From NCBI GenBank assembly GCA_011316305.1, contig SAUG01000113.1, positions 62,001 through 126,000 on the forward strand: a DNA stretch of 64,000 bases, written 5' to 3'. Shown here in pieces: positions 11,564 to 23,807 of this stretch. A program made the position numbers and the translations under genes. The DNA is from Rusavskia elegans. Lineage: Eukaryota > Ascomycota > Lecanoromycetes > Teloschistales > Teloschistaceae. Numbering within the stretch: the stretch's first letter is position 1; each line of letters starts with the position of its first letter. The notes under the pieces were generated by a model. That model did not search any database and was not told the origin of the DNA. It worked only from the letters and a program-made list of their open reading frames with translations.

Positions 11564-12791
11564 ATGGAAATCGAAATAGCTACATTAACCATGGCAACTG
11601 CAAACAACGAGACTGCTAGCTCCGCAGTTTGTGCAAGATGCCATCAAACAAATGTCTCAATCACAGTTCGCAATGAGCATCTATGCCAGTACGGCCGTGC
11701 AGACATCGACCTTGACAGTTGTCGGGCTGATCCTTTGCAGAGATTGTTTCACAAAATATGTGGCGACCAAAGTTACCAAGAGGCTAGAGTCCAACAAGCT
11801 GCGTGCATCATTCAACGAAGCTCCAAAGTTATTCCTTCTTCCTCTCTCCTTAGGCTCCTCCTCTGTTGCTCTGCTGCATATCCTCCACCGACAGCTAGAG
11901 CATCAGGAAAATCGAACTGGCCGCCGTTCTTTTCGACTTCACCTTCTGTTTGTTGATCAGTCTGCCGCAGCACAGCAGCCTGCATTTACCCAGGTTTGGC
12001 GTTCATTGAAAGAACACTTTCCTTCTCATAGCTATTCTATCGTTGAGCTCGAGGATGTATTCAATTATGATACAGACCGTATCCTCGATCTCTCCCCATT
12101 GTACGCAGAGTCCGCGAGCGACTCGCATTCTTCCAACCGAGATCATCTAGAAAATTTCCTATCCGGCCTGCCCTCGGCCACATCCAGAGCTGACATGATT
12201 GGAATCATCCGTACTCAGCTGGTCGATGCCTTCGCCAAGAAAACATGCTGCGACAGCATCTTATATGGCGATTCCACCACGCGGCTTGCTGAACGCACTC
12301 TTTCAGAGACGGCCAAAGGCAGAGGGGGTGCAGTTCCGTGGCTAACCGGCGACGGACAATCACCTCACGGTATCAAGATTGTGTATCCTATGCGTGACCT
12401 GCTCCGGAAAGAGATCACAGCGTATACGGCAATGACCACCCCACCGCTTACGCCGTTTCTGTTCGAGAACACAATCGGGAAGAAGCCATCGGCCTCGTCA
12501 AAGAACATCACGATCGAGGAATTGATGGGGCAATACTTTGAGTCAGTCGAACAGAACTATCCCAGCATTGTAGCCAATGTTGTCCGTACCTCTGGTCGGT
12601 TGGTTGCCCCTCCGTTAGGTAGTCAGGATGACACTGTGTGTCATATCTGCAGACTCCCTTTGACCGTTGGAGCGGAAGGGCTACGCTGGAGTGGCGAGCA
12701 AGAAGGTTCTGCAAGCACGACATGCTCCAATGGCAGCATAGACATGCCGAAGCTGTGCTTTGGATGCACGAGGTCCACCCTTAACCAATGA
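11564..12791 (+). CDS. ctu2: Cytoplasmic tRNA 2-thiolation protein 2
   Basis: Model: join(11564..11688, 11741..12791), 391 aa, intron 11689-11740 (52 bp). A second in-frame ATG at 11591 (ACCATGGC context) is an alternative start. Zinc-binding Cys pairs CARC and CQDC lie near the N-terminus, and CHIC and CFGC near the C-terminus. The PP-loop region is degenerate (LSLGSSSVALLHIL), as expected for Ncs2/Ctu2, the non-catalytic partner of Ncs6/Ctu1. Other conserved stretches are CCDSILYGDSTTRLAERTLS and IVYPMRDLLRKEI. The complex makes the 2-thio group of mcm5s2U at the wobble base of Lys, Glu and Gln tRNAs, using sulfur carried by Urm1. Confidence 0.9.
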
Positions 12792-13664
12792 GCAGCGAAG
12801 GTCATCAGGCCTAAAGAGGACGTCTGATAAACGCCGTCGCAACTGCATTGCCTGTCCAGAGTTTGCAATGCGGGATTCTCTTGGAACCCTCATCGGAGTA
12901 TTGCCCGGTGAAAAAAGGTATCAAGGTAGGGAGACTCCAAGACTCATTTCCTTCAGCTTGGGAATCTCTCGATCCCGTCAACAAGGCCCGATGAGTGTAT
13001 TGGTCTATTGGGGCAGCTTCATTGCGTTACACGCTCGATATTCGATGCGAGAACGGACCAGTAAGCACAATTACATTACTGTAAGTTGCCAATGGACTAC
13101 CTCGCGGTGAGCAGCCTACCATCTGGTCATTCTCATGCGTTGTTACTCTAGGTCGTGGTGTCGGATGTCTCAAGTCGAAGGGAAAGCCGAGGTTTTAAGC
13201 GCGTATTTTGCCAAGCGTACGCTAAGCCTTATCTGGCTTGGATTCGATTGTACAAAACGACTTTTTGGCGATACCTCTTGAAAAAGCACACACCGTAAGG
13301 TATCTTCGATCTGAAAGTACAGGCTGGGAGAATTTGCAGATACCATTCCAGTCTGTCTCCCGGGAATGTTGTAAATAAAACCATTGGCTTGCGGCCCGGC
13401 GAAGTTGCTCATCGTGACCATTGGATACCCTAAGCCACTATGGAGACAAATAAGGAAACAGGCAAATGTCACGGCAGGATCCGGGCACAGCAGTTCCATC
13501 CTCAACTACCACGTATACCAGGAAGTAAAGTGGAAACGTGTATCAAAATATGTCTGTTCTTCTTGTGCATCTCCTTCTGGGCTCCTGGATGGATTGCTTC
13601 GCTTCCGCCTATCTATGGGATATCCAGAATTTACAGTATTTGCCGTCATCCCTTTTCCTACGAT
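12792..13664. other. Intergenic, CTU2 to GH127 gene
   Basis: 873 bp with only short unconvincing open frames. It should hold the CTU2 3' end and the glycosidase promoter. The right part (13440-13664) is open in frame with the glycosidase and contains a hydrophobic stretch (KICLFFLCISFWAPG), so an unmodelled upstream coding exon is possible there. Confidence 0.4.
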
Positions 13665-16028
13665 ATGTCTGTTTCGCCGTTGACCGGTAATCTCTCTTGT
13701 ACGTTGTCCACTGGTGGTAATCTCAACCAATATACTGATCTCTGTTATAAGTGAATCCATTCACCTTTGCACCTCTGACCCTTGGCTGCATCAAACCTTT
13801 GGGATGGCTCCAGGATCAGATGCAGTTGATGTCGAATGGTCTCGCTGGTCACGAGCATGATTTCTATCCATTTGTCTCGGATTCAACATGGCTCGGCGGT
13901 CAGAGCGAGTACTCCGGTCTCAATGAAGGAATCCCCTACTGGCTGAACGGACTCGTGCCTTTGGCCTATGGACTCGATGATGACCGCCTCAAAAGCCAGA
14001 CTGGTCAGGTCCTCGATTACATCCTGGATCATCAGCAATCGGACGGATGGCTAGGGCCTGAAGTCCCTGCCCATAGAGATATCTGGGGTCGATTTCCTCT
14101 ATGCTTGGGCCTCATGCAACTTGTCGAAGTGGAGCCTAGTACGGCGACACGGGTCTTACCTGCTTTACATCGTTTCATTTCTCTTATGCACAACATGCTG
14201 GCTAGGAACGTCGGATACGAGCAATTTTGGGGCCGGGTTCGGTACCCAGATATGATCATTACGCTGCAGTGGCTGTACGAAAAGCATCCTGGCAACAGCA
14301 GTCATAGGCTTTTGGAAACAATGAGTCTTCTGAACCAACGTGGTCTCCGCTGGGCCGACTACTATACTCAGGGCAATTTCATCTTCAAAGACTTGGACAT
14401 GCTTCGACCTCCCATCACGGATAGGTCGCCGGTTTTCCCACATGTACATGCGGTCAACGCAGCTCAAGGTGAGTCGAGCCACGAATGTCTACCCTACGTG
14501 TTCTGTTCCTCACTAAGTTCAACAGGCATGAAAGCAGGGGCGGTAATCTAGTAGGTAAGGTTGAATAGGCAATGACTTCAAGGGTCTTACATGCATGCAG
14601 TCGATTCAACAACGATGCCAGTCTGCTGGAGACCACACGTAACGGAGTTAATTGGACACTGGCCTATCATGGTGATCCTGCTGGCTCCATCACAGGAGAC
14701 GAAAGAGAATCAGGCCAGGCACCAAATCGAGGGTACAAATATACTATCATCTTGTGTAGGGCCAATGGGCATTTGCTGACTACATGAATAGTTCCGAGCT
14801 CTGCACTGCTGTTGAGGTATGTGATGCGAAATCAGCTACTTTGTGCATGTTCGAGCGAGCTGATCCCGTCGATGTAGACCATGTATTCCCTCTCCTACCT
14901 TTATCAAACTATGGGCGACAGTCAATTTGCAGATCGCTGTGAGCGTGCTGCATTCAATGCACTTCCCGTCATGTTCACCAACGACCTATGGGCACACCAA
15001 TATCTGGTCGTCCCTAATCAACCATTCACCTACCCCCTCAACGGTCCCAATCCATTCTGGAACACGGGGACCCAAAGCATCCAATATGGGATTTGTAAGT
15101 CTCCTTTATGCAACGAGTACGATTGGCGCTGATATGTTTGGCAGCACCCAATTACCCCTGCTGCACTGTCAATATGCCACAAGGCCTACCTAAATTTCTC
15201 TCCAATTCCTTCGTCCAAGTCGGTAATAACGGTATTGGACATGCTCTTCTCTCTCCAGCCCGCGTAAACACCACTTTATCATCCGGAAATCATGTCACTC
15301 TCAGCTGCAACACCACTTACCCCTTCGGTGACACCCTTTTTTACACCTTCACCGCCTCCGCCCCCTTCACTCTCAACCTTCGCGTTCCTTCCTGGGCAAC
15401 AAGCTACGAAGTCGTTGTCGTCAGCCATCCGGGTTCCTCGCCAAAAACCTACGACTCCTCGTCCCTCTTTCCCAACCCCCACACCGGCATGCTAACTCTC
15501 GACCTCCTCCAAACCGGCACAGTAAAATACGAACTCCATACCTCCATCCGCACCGAAGACCGCGGCAACTCCACCATCTCCATCTACTACGGCGCTCTCC
15601 TCTACGCCCTCGACGTCGGCTACTCCGACGCCATCATCCCCGACACGACCTCCGACGCCGAAAAATTCCCTATCCAGCACGCCACCATCCCACCCCAAGC
15701 ACACGACCACAGCATCATCAATACCAAACCCTGGAATTTCGCCATTGACCCCTCCACCCTATCCTACCACACCACGAATCATACCTCCTCCCTCAACGGA
15801 ACCCTCCCAAACCCCATCTGGGCCTACGAAGCCCCGCCATCCTACATCACGGCCCAAGGCTGCGAAATAGAATGGGGTATCGAAAAGGGATTACCGGCGC
15901 CGCCGCCGTTGAAGGGTGACAGAAAATGTATAGGAAACGTGACGGAGGTGGTGTTGAGGCCGTATGGGAGTTTGAAGGTGCATATGGCTGTTTTGCCAAC
16001 TGTGAGCTTTGGAGGGAGGGAGGCGTGA
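13665..16028 (+). CDS. GH127-type (DUF1680) glycoside hydrolase, probable beta-L-arabinofuranosidase
   Basis: Model: join(13665..13686, 13752..14468, 14526..14550, 14601..14732, 14792..14816, 14878..15094, 15145..16028), 673 aa, six introns of 50-65 bp; two exons are only 25 nt. The frame closes exactly across all junctions. Conserved family parts are LGCIKPLGWLQDQ, EGIPYWLNGLVPLAYGL, NGVNWTLAYHGD, SELCTAVETMYSLSYL and NYPCCTVNMPQG. By comparison with bacterial GH127, E-x-C of SELC and the Cys-Cys pair would bind zinc, and the first Cys of the pair would be the nucleophile. Substrates would be arabinose-containing plant glycans. Fungal relatives are usually secreted, but this start gives no signal peptide, so the 5' end is uncertain. 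Confidence 0.78.
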
Positions 16029-16740
16029 GGGTTAGTGATAGAATGAGTGGAACCGTAGTGATCTATGTATGTAAAAGGTTTGGATAGTGGCAGCATATAT
16101 GCATGGATATACTTGACTTTCTCGGACATGCGTCTATCATATCAAAAATACCTATGATAACACCCTCTGTCTTTCTAAGGGACGTAAATGCTGTGATTCA
16201 GAGGCATACGTATGGTGACAGGGGGCAACTAAGAGCAGGGAAATCCACCCTGCCTACCTAGGGCCAAAGACTGTCATCGACAACTTCCTCTTCCAGAAAC
16301 CGTAATTAATAATGATAATAATAATAATACATACCTTTCCAACATGTTCTTGACGAACCGTTGCCGTTCATACCACACCACTCCATTCCGTTCCCCCGCA
16401 CCGCCAATTATAAACCCCAACTATGCAAACCCCTGAAAGCAACAAGAAACCCAACATTTTTTTTCTCGACAGACAAGCAAGAAAAGAAAGGAAACGAGGT
16501 TACTCCAAATAGAATAATTCTACACAGGTAGTGGCCGACCCATTCCGCGCCAGTCTTCTCCCAATGACCATATTCATCGTCGTCGTGCCCGGCACCAGCA
16601 GACTCGATTCTCTCGAGAAAGGCATGTGAATTGCAACCAACCTGGACGGAATGCCGCCGTCGAAGAGACAAGCGGAATCTCTTCTTGCTTCCTTTTCGTC
16701 CAATGTAGATAAAAGGGATTAATAATGATGCTATCCGATC
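16029..16740. other. Intergenic between convergent genes, with ATA microsatellite
   Basis: 712 bp between the GH127 and LAG1 stops. A short ATA/AAT microsatellite lies at about 16306-16329, and a purine-rich stretch at 16430-16500. No gene is recognisable; most is probably 3' UTR. Confidence 0.45.
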
Positions 16741-18379
16741 TCATTTTCTCTTCTTGACCTGCCCATTCATGTTTGTATTGGGTGCGGATGTGCTCAAGGC
16801 TTGATTTTCTTTCCCCACCAGATGCCCGTTAGCAATACCATCGGCCTTGCCACCTGTGGATGTCGCGTTACTGCGTTCAGCCATCAGCGCCCTTTCCCTC
16901 TCTCTCGCCTTCTCCTCTTTCTCCTTCACATCCTCCTCGTCCTCGTCATCTTCGTCATCGCTCCTCTCATCTTTCTTCTCGCCGCCCTTCATCACCCTAA
17001 CGGCCACTCTGGCGATGAAATACAGCCAGAAGATATTCATGGCCTGCAAGCAGGCGAGGAGGCTAAATGTGATGTATTGCGAGAGGGAGCACTTATACTG
17101 CTGTGTTTCCCAGTTGAGGTCGAAGGGACCGATGGAGGCGAAGGTGGTGGTGATGCTGTACAGGATGACGAGGTTGATGTAGTGGCGGAGGTAGACCCAG
17201 ACGGCTATGAACAGGCTGAAGTAGCTGGATACGAAGCGGGAGTCTATGTAGGAGAGGGTTTTGGATGTCTGTTTCAATTCGGGTCTCCAATCAGCAAGGT
17301 TCATGAACTATTCGGAGAACAGAGTAAAGTAAGACGGAAGGGGGGAACAAGAGCTTACCGCGAGGAAAAAATCGCTGATATCATGCGTGATGTATACCGC
17401 CAACCCCATGTACGTGAAATGAAACCGATAGCTCAACCAAATCAGCGCGAGCGTAACGATGTGATGTCCGACAAGCTCCCTGTAATCTCTACGTGGTTTT
17501 TCGAGCCCGAGACAGAGGACCAGGGCTTGTTGGGCCCAGTAACTCGCTTGCAGCAAATAGTAGGCCTTGAAAAGAGCCTCGTGGGTTCGATTCGGAAATG
17601 TCTCGTACATGCCCGTGGTGTTAAAATACCAAACTGGGGAGCGGTACATGACATACAAACCATAAGGACCAAAGGCACCGAAATAGAAGGCGGTGTACAT
17701 TTGTTCCATGAAGCGATTCTGTTTCGAGCGGGAGCGGAGTTGGAACCATCGGGCAAGGGGCCGGAGGATGCGTTGCATGGTGAATTCGCGGGTAAAGGAG
17801 AGGACAACAATGTAGAAAGCGACAAAAGCGAAGTCTTTGCGGCCTTTGCCATAGTGGATCGGCGCTGTTAGATCGGCGCGGACGGCGGAGGGGATTAAGG
17901 AGTCGGAAGGTGATAGTGGATAGGAGAGGAAAATGGCGGAATGGAGAGGATTTGTCGGATCAGGACGGATGGCGTATAGTGCAAGGACGAGGAGGATGAT
18001 GATGAGAGGGTTCGCCCATGTATGACGGAAGGAGAATTCTTTCCATTTGCGGTACCAGCGGCGCATTCGTCGCCGTCTCCTGCCGGGGCGTCGACGAGGT
18101 TCCTGTGGTTCTTCTTGAGGTTGGATGTTCTAGTCATAGTCAGCCAGATAATTGCATTTCAAGAACCAGGAGTCCTACAGGAGACGCCGGCGGAGATTGA
18201 ACAGTAGGGAAAGTAGGCGTCGGCTCCAGAGTCGACAGGGCAGATGCGCCATTGTCCCCCCTGAGACCATCACCAACGGTGCTGGAGGTCCGTCTGGGTC
18301 GTGGACGAGGCATGCTGTCGGAATCTGCTGTAGATTTAGAGGGGTGGTCTATCGAAGCGATTCTGGGAAAAGACTCCAT
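16741..18379 (-). CDS. lag1: Ceramide synthase, Lag1/Lac1 family (TLC domain)
   Basis: Model: complement(join(16741..17268, 17359..18129, 18179..18379)), 499 aa, introns 90 and 49 bp. It makes (dihydro)ceramide from a sphingoid base and acyl-CoA in the ER membrane. The N-terminal 90 residues are Ser/Pro- and Arg-rich (RRRPGRRRR) and cytosolic. The multi-pass TLC domain follows, with the Lag1 motif intact: YRELVGHHIVTLALIWLSY (catalytic His pair) and ITHDISDFFLA joined to TSKTLSYIDSRF. The C-terminus is acidic/lysine-rich (KKDERSDDEDDEDEEDVKEK) and then polar. The start at 18379 was chosen because the ATG at 18426 leads to a stop in another frame. A 5-kb RIP-degraded transposon begins only 82 bp upstream, so its promoter is very short or lies across the element. 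Confidence 0.9.
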
Positions 18380-18455
18380 GGCTGGGGAGGTGATTGAGCC
18401 GACGGAAGGTTGCGCGTGGAAGACATGATGTTTTAATAATATTATATCGGGGCGA

Positions 18456-21400
18456 GACTAGTATGGCGGACGGTAGGAGGCTTCCAGACAAAATAATTCC
18501 TAGGTTCGGACGAAAGAAAATTTAGATTCCCCGTATAACGTCGCAATCCTACCTTCTACTTTCTTCTTCTTTCTATCTTTTTTTAATAATACTACGTTTT
18601 TCTAAGCTAAATAACTCGTATAAAAATTATATTCTTTTTTAGCTTTTAGTTAATTTTATATTAAATAAAATTATATCTACTCTATATAATAATTTTTAGA
18701 TCGAAGTTTTAAAACGTATAATTAACTGCCGGCTTTATAGCTAGAATATTATTCGATAGACTCGTATAAAGAATTCTAAAGCCTTTTTAAACTATATTTA
18801 AATTCTTTTCTAATAGATAAAATTTAATAATAAAAAGCTCCTTTATATTTTATAGCGCGAAAGCTACTAAATCGGCTAAACTAGTTTTATTTAACTATAA
18901 TAAACTTTAGAGCTTATATAATAGTAAAATTTAATAGAAAAAAAAAATAGACTATTTAAACTATATATAATTTTATCGTACGAGAATTTAAATTTAAAAT
19001 TATTTAAAATTTAGATAAAACTAAATTCTATAACTATTTCCGTAAATATAAAAAGTTTATTAAAAAGTTATATAATATCTTTTTCTATTCTATAATTACT
19101 AACCTTTTTTAGAGATTATTTTTTTTTCTAATACCGCTTTCTTATATCTAAATATATTAACTAACGCTTTATAAATATATAACGATTTCGGAAAAAATAT
19201 ATTATATCCGGATTAAATTTTATCTAGTCTTTTAATAGTTATAATAAATTAAAAGCGTATAGTATTAAAATCTATATTAGTATCGATATTTTTATTTACT
19301 ATATTTTTTAGATCTATATCGGAATTTCCGTTCGTATATTAATTAATATTTTAAAATAGTATTTTAACTATATAGAAATTTTTAGATAAATAATATCTAT
19401 CGTATAATTAGATCGAAAAGTAAAGATATTAATAATAGTAGATATATATTATTAACTACGTCGTATAATCTATAAAGATATAGTATTTCGGAGCTACTTT
19501 ATCTATAATATAAATATTAAAAATTAATATATCGAATTCTAATAGAGGTAGCTTATAAAAAGCTATCTCTTTTATTAGATTATACGTTTTTTCTTTTCTT
19601 ATTAAAAAAGTTCTACTAACTTTATATAAATTTTAAAATTATTTCTAAACTTTTTTTTAAGCTAGCCTTTTTAATATATATAAAGTTAAAAACTTTATCG
19701 TCTTCTTTATAATCTATTTTCTAGTTATCTACCGCGAAATCGAAAAGTTTATTAATAAATAAAATAGCTACCGTATCCGGAAATAGAAAAATAGGCCTAA
19801 TAATCAAAAAGATAAACCGTATATATTCTATATATATCTGCTAGATACGGTAGATAACTACGCTATATATCTATCGTCTAAAAAACTAGCGGAACTTTAA
19901 AATAATATTAAAAAATAGAATAAATTTAACGAAACTTCTAAATCGTATAATAGTTTAATTTTAGTTAAATAAAGATAAATATTTTCTTCCGATAATATTT
20001 AAGTAATATATAGCGTAGCTCTAGCTCTTCGGCTTCGATCTAGCCGACCTACTATTAATTCTATATAATAAATAAATAAGACTTTATTATATAGTCTATA
20101 AAGATTTTCGGAAAACGTTATATAATTATCGAACGAACGGAATAGATCTATAATTAGATTTTATATAGAAATCAAGAGAAAGTAGATATTAGTAACTACT
20201 AGAAAACTATACGGAAAGTATATAAAAAGTAGATTTAATAGACGATCTAAAATATATAGTTAATAATTTAAACGATATTAGCGACGAAAATTAAAACTAT
20301 TACTAATTAACTAATATATATATAGCTTATACGATAATCTTAAATTTTTTTACTTCTATTATCTATTTATATTTTTTCTTTTTTTTTCGAAGTTAATTTT
20401 TATTATATAAGCTTTTTCCGCCTAATATATCTACTTTTTAGTAGTTAAATCTCTTTTATACGGTATATAAAGTCTTATATAATAGATTTAATATCTATAA
20501 CGATAAATCGAAATACTTTTAGAATTATAGTATAGAAAAATACTATCTAATATTAGACGATAACGAAGTAAACCTCGTATAATTTAATTTTAGGATTTAA
20601 AAACTAATATCGATACTAGATTATTTTTATTTCTAATAATATTTCTCCGCGAATTTATATAGTATTTTAAGATCCGGATATAATTTCTATTATATTTCCT
20701 TTTAGCTTTCGTCGCTTTATTTAATACGGTCTTCTAAATTATATAACTTAATATTTTAATAGAAAACTTTAAAATTTCTAATTTTAGAAGATTTCGTTTT
20801 ATACGAATCTTTCTATATAGTATTAGTTTTAGACTAAATTCGTTAGGGGTTCTATTTAATAACTATAGTCGTATAGTCTTCCTTTTTTTTCTTTTTCTTT
20901 TTAATAACTATTCTTTCGACTAGTAGAATATAAAGATATTAAACGATTTATAATATACGGTAAAGAATTTAAATAAAATAAATAGAAATCTATTAATTAA
21001 ATATCTATTAATTAAATATCTAAAAAAAAAAAAAAAAAAAAAATCGCCGTATTATTTATATTCTAAATTTATTTCTAGATTATTAAAGACCGAATTTATA
21101 TTTATAAAAATAGTTAAAATAAACTACTAGATCGTATAGTAATAAAGTAAAATTCTATTATATTTTATTTTCTATTTATATAATATTTATATCTTTTTAA
21201 ATATTTTCTAAATTATAATTAGTAATAAAAATATCGATAGTCTATAAAAGTTTATCTATAATATTATTTTAGTAATAGTTTATCGTTAAATAATAAATAT
21301 CGAAAAAAAGAAATTATATAAATTTACTTTCGAAGTCTATTTTATAACTTTAATATTAGTTAAATATAATACTATTCGATTCGAAAAGATTAATTATATA

Positions 21401-23504
21401 CGAATTATTATAGAGTTTCTAAATAGCTTTAATTCTATTTCGAACTACTATCTAATCTATTTAATTATCTACTATACTATTAAAGAAAGTTTCTTTTTAT
21501 ATAAATAATAGATTAAGTCTAAATAGATAGAAATACTTTTATATAAATAAGATATTAAAATAGAGCCGTCGGATAGCCAGAATCTAAATCTTCTATCGCT
21601 AAAAATCAAAATAAAAGTAAAGCTATTAATTATTATATAAATTAAAAAAGAGTTTTTAGTATTCCGGATTAAAGCAGAGCCAGCCGCTATATAAAGGAAA
21701 AAGACTATAACTATTAATTCTAAACGTTTTCGACTTCTATTAACGGAAGAAGATTTAGTAAACCTTTTATCTTTTATTATATAAAATAGACCTAAAGCTA
21801 CTATAGCTAATATATTTTTAACTTTTTATATAATAAGCCTTTCCGTTCTAACTCTATTACTACTTAGCCTACTAATAGAATCGATAATATAGAATATTAA
21901 CGAGATAGTTAGTAATTTTAACTATTAAATTAAATAGTAATATCGTATAGAATTAAAATAGTAGAAAACCTTTTAGAATTAAACTTTAGACGACGAAGCT
22001 TTAGACTACGAGGCTAAAGGACTATACGATATTAAAAAGTAAATACTTTATATAATAGAGACTTTTATCCGTCGGAGCGAATATTAATAGAAATAGAAAT
22101 AGTAAAAGAAAATCGTACGGTAAAAAGATAATAGAAGAAAACTAAAGCTAAACTAATTATATTATACGTAGAAATAAAAATTTAATTTTAATTTCTATCT
22201 ACTTTAACCTATACTAGCTTTATACGAGCTAGCAGTTTAATATTTATATTAATACCGATTCGTACTACTAGTTTTAATTACTATATAGAAATCTAGGTTA
22301 TTAATTAAATCCTGAAAAAATAAATATACGATAGCTATCTATAGCCGATATAAAAATTATAAAATAGAAAAATAGTTCTAAAAATAGAACTATCCGTTAT
22401 CATTTTAACTATTTTTTTATTTTATATATAATAAATCGTATAATAAAATAAATCTAAAAACTAGACCGAAAATCGTTAAACTAAATACTAGAATTATAAT
22501 ACTAATAAAGTTACTACTAACGTTTAAACTTTTAAAAGATTCTATATTAATCGGGTCGCTATTATCCGGTAAACTACTTTAAATCTCGCTATTATTACTA
22601 TTATCGTCTAAAAACTCCGATAAATTTAATAATAAGAATTCTTTATTATTATTATCCGAAGATTCGGACGAGAAATTACTATTTTATATAGTATAATATA
22701 TAGCGTAGTTAGGTTATTTATAGTTAATATAGTACTCGCTATAATACCCGGATAGATAGATATATAATAGAAAAGCCTTCCAGTATTCTAGATTTTAAAA
22801 GTTTTAATAATTTTTATAGAATTAAACTACCGGTTAGCTATAGAACTAGATAAAGATAGCCGCTATATATAAAAAGCGGAATATTATAATTTTTATCGCT
22901 ATAATAATCTAGAGGTTATATATAATATTATATTCTAGTAAAGCTAGAATAGCGCGACTTCTATCCGTTTATATAAATAAGATAAAACTTTAATTAGCGA
23001 TTATAAAAGTTAATTAGCTCGAAAGCCCGTTAATTTATATAAAAGTATTTATTTATAGAAGTATTATCTATTATATAATTAATATAGAATCTTTTACTAT
23101 CGTACGATAGATAGAATATTCTAGAAATAGAAAGATAAAATAAAGTAGAAATTAAATACTATATAAAACAGGGATTAAATACTATATATACTTTAAAAAA
23201 ATTAGCTTTTAATAAAAAAAAAAAAGAAAAAAAAGTTTATATAAAAACTTTTATATATTTCTAATTTAGACGAACGTATATTTAGTAGCGGCTATCTATA
23301 TTATTACGACTTTTTAAACCTTCGAATCTAATCGTACGATAAATATAGTATTAAATATAAACTATAGAAATTATTAAAGTATAGTAGAAGGTTAAAAATC
23401 TACTATACGACCAGGTATTTATAGCTTTAAAATCCTAGAATCGACGTTCTGCGGCTTAAGGAATTATTTTGTCTGGAAGCCTCCTACCGTCCGCCATAGA
23501 CTAG
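18456..23504. mobile_element. 5,037-bp TIR element, RIP-degraded interior
   Basis: The element runs 18462-23498. The first and last 40 bp (18462-18501 and 23459-23498) are perfect inverted repeats starting TATGGCGGACGGTAGGAGG. They are flanked by direct repeats GACTAG at 18456-18461 and 23499-23504; an 8-bp reading (GAGACTAG/TAGACTAG) matches 7 of 8. Between them lie about 4.9 kb of very AT-rich DNA in which CpA and TpG are almost absent and TpA is abundant, while CpG, CpT and CpC remain: the pattern left by RIP. No open frame survives, so the transposase family cannot be named; a 6-8 bp duplication would fit hAT-like or related DNA transposons. It separates LAG1 from VPS38. Confidence 0.88.
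21022..21043. repeat. A22 homopolymer inside the RIP-degraded element
   Basis: A run of 22 A follows two copies of a short TATTAATTAAATATC unit. It may be a collapsed low-complexity tract; there is no retroelement structure beside it. Confidence 0.6.
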
Positions 23505-23807
23505 CAGGGATTAAGTAAGGTAATGTTCGGTAGGAGCAACCGAGCAAGTGCCGTTCGCAGCAAGTAGTAGTACTAGTGACTGCAATTAAGAGAAGGTTTG
23601 GGGGCCATTTGAGGTAGATATACAATTTCACGAGCACGTTATTGGTGGCTTGCCGCCATCTACCGTTGAACCAGAGTCTCCATTCCAGGGTCCCACTCAC
23701 CAATGGGCATACTATTATGTCCAGCTACAGGGGTTGAGTCGTCAATGTACGAGCTACGAACTACGTACGATGAAGTGATCTCGACCTTAAAATCCAGTAG
23801 ATTGTGG
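23505..23807. other. Intergenic, transposon to VPS38-like gene
   Basis: 303 bp of normal composition between the right end of the element and the stop of the VPS38-like gene. No gene or repeat is evident. Confidence 0.4.

Noticed and set aside
13170..13505. A 111-codon minus-strand open frame upstream of the GH127 gene
   Set aside because: No motif and no plausible exon neighbours; typical chance length for this base composition.
17580..17600. A GGTTCGATTC string resembling a tRNA T-loop
   Set aside because: It is inside a LAG1 exon and no acceptor stem or anticodon arm surrounds it.
16801..17871. A 356-codon open frame on the plus strand opposite LAG1
   Set aside because: It lies antisense to two well-supported LAG1 exons, crosses their intron, and its sequence shows no domain; it reflects the codon bias of the real gene.
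21022..21043. A22 run as the poly(A) tail of a LINE or SINE insertion
   Set aside because: No adjacent target duplication or open frame; simple repeats in a RIP-degraded background explain it.
18502..23458. AT-rich block read as a centromere or as inserted mitochondrial DNA
   Set aside because: It is exactly bounded by 40-bp inverted repeats and short direct repeats, and the dinucleotide pattern (CpA/TpG loss, CpG kept) fits RIP; no mitochondrial gene is recognisable.
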